Assembly: GCF_002288825.1 (NCBI RefSeq)
Contig: NZ_NSLI01000004.1
Location: 122,501-186,500, forward strand
Origin: Sphingomonas lenta
GTDB taxonomy: Bacteria; Pseudomonadota; Alphaproteobacteria; Sphingomonadales; Sphingomonadaceae
Direction: 5' to 3'
Length of the DNA: 64,000 bases
The translations under genes and the position numbers were made by a program. Shown piece by piece: positions 57,428-64,000 of this stretch. The notes under the pieces were generated by a model that was given only the letters and a program-made list of their open reading frames with translations, was not told where the DNA came from and did no database searches. Position 1 is the stretch's first letter; each line of letters starts with the position of its first letter.

Positions 57428-60400
57428 GTGGAACTCGGGGCGAGCTGGGGCGGTCTGGGCGAGCGCAGGTTCGTGACGCTGTTGTTCAGCGACCTGTGCC
57501 ATTCCACGCGGATCGCGATGGCCATGGACGCGGAGGCGTACGCGGAGCTCTTGGAGCGGGTGCGGGCGGTGTCGGAGCCGATCGTGGACGCGCATGGCGG
57601 CCGCGTCGCGCAGGTCTACGGCGACGGGTCGCTGAGCGTGTTCGGGAGCGGGGACGCGGCGGACGCGGACGCGGCGAACGCGATCGACGCCGCGCTGGCG
57701 CTGCACGCGGCGGTGCGCGGGCTGGAGCGGCCCGCCGACTGCCCGGTCGATCTCCGGCTCCACAGCGGCGTGCATACGGGGCTGGTGCTGCTGCGCGACG
57801 GCGACCTCGCGCGCGGCCGCGTGGAGGCGACGGGGATCGCCACCAGCATCGCGGCGCGGCTGGCGGCCGCCGCCGGGCCCGACGAGCTGCTCGTGTCCGA
57901 GACCTCCGTCGGCCCGGCGCGGCGCGTGTTGCGGCTGGGCGAGGCGCGCGAGGTCGCGGTCGACCGGGCGGGCGAGTCGGTCAAGGCGACGCCCGTGCTC
58001 GGCCCGGCGCCGGCCGCGGGGATGGGCGCGGGCGCGTCGCGGGCGACGCCGTTCGTCGGGCGGACGGGCGAGCTGGCGGCGTTCGGGGAGGCGTTATCGA
58101 AAACGGGGGCGAGAACGGGCGCGCCGCTGCGCCTCGCGGTGGTCGCGCCCGCGGGCCAGGGCAAGAGCCGACTGGCGGAGGCGTTCGGGCGCATGGCGGC
58201 GGAGGCGGAATACGCGGTGTTCGCGGGCGCCTGTCCGGGCGGACCCGCGGCGGGCGTGCTGATCGCCTGGGCGCAGATCGTTGCGGGGATGCGGGAGCGG
58301 GAGGCGGGCGGCGAACTCGCCGAGCCGCTGCGCGCGCTCCTGGACCGGATGCGCGGGCGGGGAGGGGGCGGGGAGCCGCTGGCCGACGCGTTCGTGCAGG
58401 TCGTGGCGCGGCGCGCGGAGCGCGGGCCGGTGCTGCTGGTGATCGACGACTGGCAATGGGCGGACGGCGCGTCCATGCAGCTGCTCGCCCGGCTGACCGG
58501 ATCGGGCGCGCCGGTCGCGATCGTGCTGACGACGCGCGAGGCCGCGCCGCACGGCATCCCGCTCGACGGCTGGGAGCTCCTGTTCCTGCCGCCGCTCGAC
58601 CTGGAGCAGTCGCGCGCGCTGATCCGGCACTGCGACCCGCGGCTGGACCCGCTCGACGCCGCCAAGGTCCATGCGCGGGCGGGGGGCAACCCGCTCTATA
58701 TCGAGGAGCTCTGCCACCTGGCGGACGGGCGGCCGCGCTCGCTCGACCAGCCCGCGGGCGGGCCGGAGCGGATCGGCTGGCTGGCGGGCATGATCGGCGC
58801 GCGGCTGGAGGCGCTGGCCGGCGAAGAGGCGGCGGCGCTGCACGCGGCGGCGGTGATCGGCGAGGCGTTCCCGTTATGGCTGTTCGAGGCGGTGGTCGGC
58901 GACCCGCGCGCGGCCGAGCGGCTGGAGGCGCTGGTGGCGCGCGACTTCCTGGTGGCGGGGCCGCGCGCTGGGCGGTTCCGCTTCAAGCACGGCGTCACCT
59001 GGGAGGTGGTCTACAGCCTGGTGCCGATCCGCGAGCGCAAGGCGCTGCACGCGCGCGCCGCCGCCGCGCTGCTTGACCGGCCGGGCCGGGGCGGGATCGA
59101 GCGCGACGAGATGCTCGCCTGGCACCACGCCGCGAGCGACCGGATCGAGGAGGCCGCGCTCGCCGCCGAGCGGGCGGGCGACGCGGCGGCCGGCTTACGC
59201 GCGCTCGACCGGGCGCAGCTGCAGTATCGCCGGGCGCTGACGCTGCTCGAGCGTCTGCCGCCGACCGACGGGACGCACGCGCGCATGGCGGGGCTGGTCG
59301 CGCGGTTCGGCATGGTGAGCGTGTTCGATCCCGAGCCGTCGCACCTCGCCATCTTCGACGCAGCGGCGGCGCGGGCGGACGCGCGCGGCGAGACGGAGGC
59401 CGCGGCGCAGGCGGAGTTCTGGGCGGCTTATTCGGCGTACGCGACGGGCGACGGGCGCCGGTCGGTCGCCTATGCCCGCCGCGCGCTGGAGCGGTGCGGC
59501 GCGGAGGAGACGCCGTTCGTCGTGCAGCTGCGCGCGACGCTGGGCCAGGCGGAGGGGCTGCTGGGGCGGTACGACGAGGCGCTGGCGCTGCTGGACGGGG
59601 CGATCGACGTCAAGCGGCGGCACCGGTCGGGGCGGCACGCGTCGCTCGGCGTCGCCTATTCGCTGACGAGCAAGGCCGCGATCCTGGGCGATCTGGGCCG
59701 GTTCGACGAGGCCATGGCGGCGATCGACGAGGCGGTCGCGCTGATGAACGGCGAGAACCACCCGGTGGAGGCGTCGATCCTCAACTGGGCGGGCGCGATC
59801 CGGCTGTGGCAGGGGCGGCCCGACGCGGCGCTGGAGGCGGCGGCGCGCGCGCGAGTGGTCGCGACGCGCGCGGAGACGGTCTATCTCCACGCGATGAGCC
59901 GCGCGATCGACGGCTATGCGCGCTGGCGGATGACGGGCGGGCCGGACGCCAGGCGCGACCTGGCGGACGCGGTGACGTGCATGGCGGAACGGGGCAAGAC
60001 GCTGGGCGCGTCGCTCGCCTTCGGGTGGCTGGCCGAGGCGGAGGCGGAGTCCGGCGCGGCGGGCGCGGCCAGGCGCGCGATCGGCGGGGCGCTCAGGCGG
60101 GCGCGGGCGGGCGACCGGCTGGGCGCGGCGATGGCGGCGCGGGCGGCGGCGCGGCTCCACCGGCGCGAGCCCGCGCGGGCGCTCGCCTGGATCGCGCGGG
60201 CACGGCTGCTGGCGGCGCCGCGACGCGCGCCGCACGAGGCGGCAGCGACCGACCTCCTGGAGGCGGAGCTGCGCGCGTCATGGGGCGGGCCTGACGCGGC
60301 GCGGCCGCTGCTCGACCGGGCGGAGGCGGGCTTTGCGGCGATGGGGATGCTGTGGCACCTCGACCGCGCCGCTAACCTAGCGGGCGCAGCGTCGCCGTGA
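57428..60400 (+). CDS. Class III nucleotidyl cyclase / AAA ATPase regulator with TPR-like tail
   Basis: 990 residues from GTG 57428 (GGAGG 11 bp upstream; TTG 57419 is an alternative). Residues 10-190: class III cyclase homology domain with metal Asp in FSDLCHST (about 22) and GDGSL (about 64). Residues about 220-480: AAA/STAND-type ATPase, Walker A APAGQGKSRL, Walker B LLVIDDWQWAD. The remainder is helical repeats (RSVAYARRALERCGAEETPF). Such proteins may act as cyclases or as degenerate signalling sensors; catalysis is not certain here. It converges with and overlaps the P450 fusion gene by 29 bp. Confidence 0.85.
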   Translation: MELGASWGGLGERRFVTLLFSDLCHSTRIAMAMDAEAYAELLERVRAVSEPIVDAHGGRVAQVYGDGSLSVFGSGDAADADAANAIDAALALHAAVRGLERPADCPVDLRLHSGVHTGLVLLRDGDLARGRVEATGIATSIAARLAAAAGPDELLVSETSVGPARRVLRLGEAREVAVDRAGESVKATPVLGPAPAAGMGAGASRATPFVGRTGELAAFGEALSKTGARTGAPLRLAVVAPAGQGKSRLAEAFGRMAAEAEYAVFAGACPGGPAAGVLIAWAQIVAGMREREAGGELAEPLRALLDRMRGRGGGGEPLADAFVQVVARRAERGPVLLVIDDWQWADGASMQLLARLTGSGAPVAIVLTTREAAPHGIPLDGWELLFLPPLDLEQSRALIRHCDPRLDPLDAAKVHARAGGNPLYIEELCHLADGRPRSLDQPAGGPERIGWLAGMIGARLEALAGEEAAALHAAAVIGEAFPLWLFEAVVGDPRAAERLEALVARDFLVAGPRAGRFRFKHGVTWEVVYSLVPIRERKALHARAAAALLDRPGRGGIERDEMLAWHHAASDRIEEAALAAERAGDAAAGLRALDRAQLQYRRALTLLERLPPTDGTHARMAGLVARFGMVSVFDPEPSHLAIFDAAAARADARGETEAAAQAEFWAAYSAYATGDGRRSVAYARRALERCGAEETPFVVQLRATLGQAEGLLGRYDEALALLDGAIDVKRRHRSGRHASLGVAYSLTSKAAILGDLGRFDEAMAAIDEAVALMNGENHPVEASILNWAGAIRLWQGRPDAALEAAARARVVATRAETVYLHAMSRAIDGYARWRMTGGPDARRDLADAVTCMAERGKTLGASLAFGWLAEAEAESGAAGAARRAIGGALRRARAGDRLGAAMAARAAARLHRREPARALAWIARARLLAAPRRAPHEAAATDLLEAELRASWGGPDAARPLLDRAEAGFAAMGMLWHLDRAANLAGAASP

Positions 60401-63400
60401 GCGGGGCGGCGCCGGGGCGCAGCGTCGCCCCGCCCAGCAGCGCCGCGAAGAAGCCGACGAGCGTGCCCATCCCCATCGCCCGGCCCGGGCAGGCGTGGGG
60501 CGGCCCGTTCCGGCCCGCCGCGCCGCCGAAGGCGAGGTCGGGGCGGAGCCGGCCGGCCGCCAGCGCGTCGGCGGTGGCCGACTGGATGGCGAGGAGGACG
60601 GGCGTCCCCGCCTCGACGGTCTCCCCGTTCAGCTCGTGCGTCTCGGCTGCGGTGCGCCAGACGAAGTCGGGGGCGGGCGTGTTCACGATCGACCGCTCGA
60701 TCCGGTCGCGCAGCGCCCTGCGCCGGGCGGCCTCGTCGGGCTCGGCGAGCCAGTCCTCCTGGACCCGGAACAGCTCGCCCTTCTCCGCCCAGTCGACGAA
60801 TATGTTGGCGAGGTTGGCGGCGGTGACGGGGACGAAGCCGATCATGACGCCCGCGACCGTTCGGGCGAGCAGGTCCGGGTCGTCGCGGAAGGGCGGCGTC
60901 GCCGCGAGCGTCCCGGCGATCGCGCCGGTCAAGGGCGGGCCCGACCGGAGCCGGGCGCGCACCGCCTCGGCGAGCAGCCTGCCGTGCGCCTGGCCCACCG
61001 CCACGCCCGGAGCGGACGGGGTGGGGTCGAAGACGTAGCGGGCGGGCGAGTAGAGATCGCCGGGGCAGAGGGCGGCGCGGCCGCGCGACGGTCGCCAGTC
61101 GAGCCCGTCGGCCTTGACGAACGCGCCGTCGGGCAGGCCGAACCAGTCGGCGCACAGCCCGGCCATGAAAGGGTCCACCACCTCGGTCAGCAGGTTGACG
61201 GGCCGGGCGGGGCCTTCGAGGTGCGGCCGCAGCGACGCCCCGGCCATCGCCAGCGCCTTGCGGAAGGCGGTCTCCTCGTCGACCGCGCCGATGACGGCGT
61301 TGCCGGCGGGCGCCTGGGCGCGATAGGCGGCGTCGCGGGCGTCGAACCCCAGATAGATGCGGCCGACGGACTTGCTGAAGCGCTCGTCATAGCCGCGCAC
61401 CGAGTAGCGCCGGCCGTCGTCGCCCAGCACGGTGCGGACCAGCGCCTCCGACCCGACGAGCAGGCCGAGCGGCGAGGGGAGCGCGCCGCCGTGCCGGGCG
61501 CGCACCGCCGCCCAGAAAGCCGCGGCGTCGCCCGTCTGGCGCGCGCCCACGTCGTCGATGAGCGACTGCCACGCCTCCGCGGGCGCGTCCGAGTCCCGCA
61601 GCCGGGCGATCAGCGCCTCGCCGCGCTCGACCTGCTCCGCCAGCTCCTCGGGCGGCGGGGGCCGGAGGCTCGGCAGCGCGCGCACGGCGGAGATGGCGGG
61701 CGCGAAGGCGTAGAGCGTCCAGTCCAGGGTGGTGACCGGCCTGGCCGCCGGGGCGAGCGCGACGCGGCGCACCGAGCCCTCGTGCCGGAAGCGGTAGACG
61801 TCGCCGCCGTCGCGCGCGGGCCCGACCAGCGGGTCGGCGAGGCAGGAGGCGATACGCGTGCTGTTGCCGCCGTTCACCCAGGACTGGATCAGCTCGTACT
61901 GCTGGGCGAGGCTGGCGCAATAGGCCATGAACATGATGCCGCGCTCCGCGCTCTGCCCGGCGAGCGCGGCGGGCGGGCCGAACGACATGCCGCGCCGCAT
62001 GATGCGCGGCGGGCGGCCCGAGCGGGGGTTGGCGCGGCGGATGTGCGACTGGAGCGGGCACCGGTCGCCGTGCGGGTCGCTGTCGAAGGTGAAGTCGTTG
62101 AGGCCGGACCCGCCCGGCACGGTGGGCGCGCCGTCGGCGCGGCGGCCGAGCAGCTTGGCTTGGACGGCGGCGCGGCTGAGGCGCGCGCGGGCGGCGGCCG
62201 CGTCGACCATCGCGCGGTAGGCGTCCGGGTGGACGGGCATGCGCCGCATCGCGAGGAAGCTGCCGTTCCCGAGCAGCGCCGCGCCCGGCCCGTCGGCGGG
62301 CTGGAGCAGCAGCTCGTCCGGCGCGATCTCGTGCGGCCCGTCGGGCGGGCGGCCCTCGACCAGCTCCGGCTGGCTGATCCCGTCGCGCAGGCCGAGATGG
62401 TCGATGTCGGCGCGGTCGTGCGCGCGCCGCATCGACTGCACGCCGAGCAGCCGCAGGCCCGGCAGCGCCGCCACCTCCGCCACCCTAGCTGCGAGCGGGT
62501 GCCGGGGGTCGGCGGCCGCGTCGTGCGACGGGTCGCCGGGCGCGCGGGCACGGTACTGGAGTACGACGTCGATCGAGGACAGGTCGATCTCCCCCGCGCG
62601 GCCCGGCGGCCAGTTGCGGCGCGGCCGCCGCCAGTTGCTCGGGTGGAAGGCGCGCACGTCGCCCAGGAGCGCCGCGCGCGCCTCCGCGCCCTGGCGGAAC
62701 TCGGACGGCAGCGCGCCGAGCACGGACGCGTCCGCGCCGAGCCGCATCAGCCCTTCATAGGTGAGGGCGAGCGTGAGCGCCTCGTCCGCCGGCGCGTCCG
62801 CCTCGCTGGTGAGCGGGAGGTCGGCGAGCGTCTCCGCCGCCAGGCCGGGGTCCGTGACCTGCAGGAACAGGAGCGCGCCGTGCGTCATCGGGCCGTCGGC
62901 GGTGTCGAAGGAGGTGAGCACGCCCTTCTGCACGTCCGCCCGGTCGATCGGCGCGGCGCGCGGGCCGGCGGCGAGCGCGGCCGGACCGGGCGCGGAGCGG
63001 AGCCAGGCCACTTCCTTCGCGAAGGCGGGCGGGGTTCTGGTCGGCTCCCACTCGTCGAGCATCGAATTGGCCGCGCGCAGCAGCGTCAGCGCGTCCTCGT
63101 CGCGCGCGTCCGCGCCGTAATAGCGGGTCAGCCGGAACATGGCGCCGAGCACCGACAGGGCGAGGCCGTCGACGACCGCGGCGGGCGCGCGGCTCCGCGC
63201 CTCGCGCGCCACGCGGCGGGGATCGAGGCTGGCGAGGCCGGTGAGCGCGAGGTCGCCGTCGCGCGCCGGGTGGTGGCGCTGGATCCGTTCCGCCTGGCCC
63301 AGATAGGCGAGGTCGCCCGCGGTGAGCGGCGCGGCGCTGTAGAAATACTGGGCGGGCCGTTCGTTCTCGCGGACCCACGCCGCCCACTCGGCGGGCGAGG

Positions 63401-63824
63401 CCTCCCGCGCGAGCGGGTAGTCCTGGCAGTTGCAGAAGACGAGGTCGAGCATCGGCCCCGCGTCGCGCCAGAGCGCGCGCATATAGGCTTCCCAGCTGCC
63501 GTCGAAGGTGACCGCCAGCACCATGCGCGAGGGATCGGGCAGGATGGCGATGCGGAAGGACTGGACCTGCTCCAGCCGCTCCACCGGATCGGAGAAGGCG
63601 GACACGGGCGACGACTCGCGCGCGGCGGTGCGGATGGCGGCCAGCGTGCGCAGCGTCAGCGCCATGCGCGTGGCGGGCGTCACCGACTCGTAGGACTGGA
63701 CCAGCCCCGTCCTGAGCGGCGCGACCACCACCAGGTCGGACGCGCCGCCGAGCGCGAGGCCGCGCGGCTTTTCGCGGACGCGGCGGCCCCATTCGAGCGC
63801 GGCGCGGTCCTCGCTGCCGATCAC
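60372..63824 (-). CDS. DyP-type peroxidase - cytochrome P450 fusion with an unrecognised N-terminal region
   Basis: 1150 residues. Residues 1-300: a soluble region of unknown family (VVVAPLRTGLVQSYESVTPA; LDLVFCNCQDYPLAREASPA). Residues about 300-690: DyP peroxidase, with G-x2-D-G in LGLRDGISQPE (about 478) and the proximal His in CPLQSHIRRANPR (about 591). Residues about 790-1150: P450-like, heme Cys in PPHACPGRAMGMG (about 1112); the I-helix reads GVMIGFVPVTAANLANIF without the usual acid-alcohol pair. No leader is visible. GTG 63824 overlaps the stop of the upstream Crp-like gene. Two heme sites in one chain suggest internally generated or consumed peroxide. Confidence 0.85.
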   Translation of the reverse strand: MIGSEDRAALEWGRRVREKPRGLALGGASDLVVVAPLRTGLVQSYESVTPATRMALTLRTLAAIRTAARESSPVSAFSDPVERLEQVQSFRIAILPDPSRMVLAVTFDGSWEAYMRALWRDAGPMLDLVFCNCQDYPLAREASPAEWAAWVRENERPAQYFYSAAPLTAGDLAYLGQAERIQRHHPARDGDLALTGLASLDPRRVAREARSRAPAAVVDGLALSVLGAMFRLTRYYGADARDEDALTLLRAANSMLDEWEPTRTPPAFAKEVAWLRSAPGPAALAAGPRAAPIDRADVQKGVLTSFDTADGPMTHGALLFLQVTDPGLAAETLADLPLTSEADAPADEALTLALTYEGLMRLGADASVLGALPSEFRQGAEARAALLGDVRAFHPSNWRRPRRNWPPGRAGEIDLSSIDVVLQYRARAPGDPSHDAAADPRHPLAARVAEVAALPGLRLLGVQSMRRAHDRADIDHLGLRDGISQPELVEGRPPDGPHEIAPDELLLQPADGPGAALLGNGSFLAMRRMPVHPDAYRAMVDAAAARARLSRAAVQAKLLGRRADGAPTVPGGSGLNDFTFDSDPHGDRCPLQSHIRRANPRSGRPPRIMRRGMSFGPPAALAGQSAERGIMFMAYCASLAQQYELIQSWVNGGNSTRIASCLADPLVGPARDGGDVYRFRHEGSVRRVALAPAARPVTTLDWTLYAFAPAISAVRALPSLRPPPPEELAEQVERGEALIARLRDSDAPAEAWQSLIDDVGARQTGDAAAFWAAVRARHGGALPSPLGLLVGSEALVRTVLGDDGRRYSVRGYDERFSKSVGRIYLGFDARDAAYRAQAPAGNAVIGAVDEETAFRKALAMAGASLRPHLEGPARPVNLLTEVVDPFMAGLCADWFGLPDGAFVKADGLDWRPSRGRAALCPGDLYSPARYVFDPTPSAPGVAVGQAHGRLLAEAVRARLRSGPPLTGAIAGTLAATPPFRDDPDLLARTVAGVMIGFVPVTAANLANIFVDWAEKGELFRVQEDWLAEPDEAARRRALRDRIERSIVNTPAPDFVWRTAAETHELNGETVEAGTPVLLAIQSATADALAAGRLRPDLAFGGAAGRNGPPHACPGRAMGMGTLVGFFAALLGGATLRPGAAPLTATLRPLG

Positions 63825-64000
63825 GCGGTGGTCCCCAGCATGCGCGCGTCGTTCGCGGCCGCGTCCTCCAGCGGGTCGCGGTCGTCGCCCTTGGCCTCGC
63901 GCACCAGCTTGGCGAGCGCGGGCACGTCCGTGATCTCGATGCGGCGGCGGTGCTGGGCCAGGATGTTGCGGCCGGCGAGCCAGCGCAGCTCGCGCGTCAC
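63821..64000 (-). CDS. Partial Crp/Fnr-like regulator, C-terminus
   Basis: Sixty codons enter from the right edge and end at TGA 63821-63823. The sequence VTRELRWLAGRNILAQHRRR, then IEITDVPALAKLVREAKGD, fits the last helix and wing of a Crp/Fnr winged helix. The stop overlaps the GTG of the fusion gene, so the two are coupled. The N-terminal sensor domain is outside the window. Confidence 0.5.
   Translation of the reverse strand: MTRELRWLAGRNILAQHRRRIEITDVPALAKLVREAKGDDRDPLEDAAANDARMLGTTA

Noticed and set aside
1..64000. CRISPR arrays, tRNA or rRNA genes, complete insertion sequences
   Set aside because: No regularly spaced repeats, cloverleaf-like sequences, rRNA-like stretches or transposase genes with terminal repeats were recognised by eye.

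Overview
The window is GC-rich throughout (strong G/C bias in third codon positions). It has alphaproteobacterial, most likely Sphingomonas-like character: a large carbohydrate-type TonB-dependent receptor, a Gfo/Idh/MocA oxidoreductase with a Tat leader, and dispersed palindromic intergenic repeats of the kind common in sphingomonads. This assignment is inferred from gene content; no rRNA, tRNA, CRISPR array or complete insertion sequence was seen.

Layout. (1) 1-17.5 kb is a mannan/mannoside utilisation locus: a partial PhyH-type oxygenase, an MFS sugar-acid transporter, a decayed ROK sugar kinase, a TonB-dependent receptor, an unrecognised 617-aa protein, a GH125 alpha-mannosidase, an FAD-dependent oxidoreductase, an IclR regulator, and three secreted clan GH-A hydrolases (GH5-like, GH26, GH-A). 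Five copies of a 17-bp palindrome, GG[TC][GA]C-N7-G[TC]NCC with a non-random spacer, lie in the promoter regions and are probably the IclR operator. (2) 17.5-29.6 kb is mixed: a PAS-LuxR regulator, a GlxA-type regulator, a flavin monooxygenase, an L,D-transpeptidase, a PilZ protein, and several genes broken by single in-frame stops (response regulator, AbiV-like, TPM-domain). Small palindromic repeats cluster at 28.1-29.6 kb.

(3) 29.7-55.7 kb is a non-flagellar type III secretion system (T3SS). One leftward operon holds sctU, a fliO homologue, sctQ, sctR, sctS, sctT and an orphan LuxR regulator. One rightward run holds a lytic transglycosylase, sctV, sctC, sctD, a needle-like gene, sctI, sctJ, a sctK-like gene, sctL, sctN, sctO and sctP. 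A secretin together with FliO is unusual. No translocon, gatekeeper or classical chaperone was recognised. Around the core sit candidate cargo genes: a 649-aa protein with LEA-like 11-residue repeats, a 170-aa protein, a 200-aa structural-type protein and a lipase-like protein. A 15-bp palindrome, TARTCG-N3-CGAYTA-like, lies upstream of all four, single at three and as three 22-bp-phased copies at the 200-aa gene. Between cargo and core lies a tandem cluster of six small secreted proteins with an invariant C-x23-C motif, arranged as three A/B pairs.

(4) 55.7-64 kb begins with a lower-GC patch of gene fragments (recombinase-linked and DUF6471-like remnants) and a two-TM protein. It continues with a class III cyclase/AAA ATPase regulator and an 1150-aa fusion of an unrecognised N-terminal region, a DyP-type peroxidase and a cytochrome P450. 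That fusion is coupled to the end of a Crp/Fnr-like regulator at the window edge.
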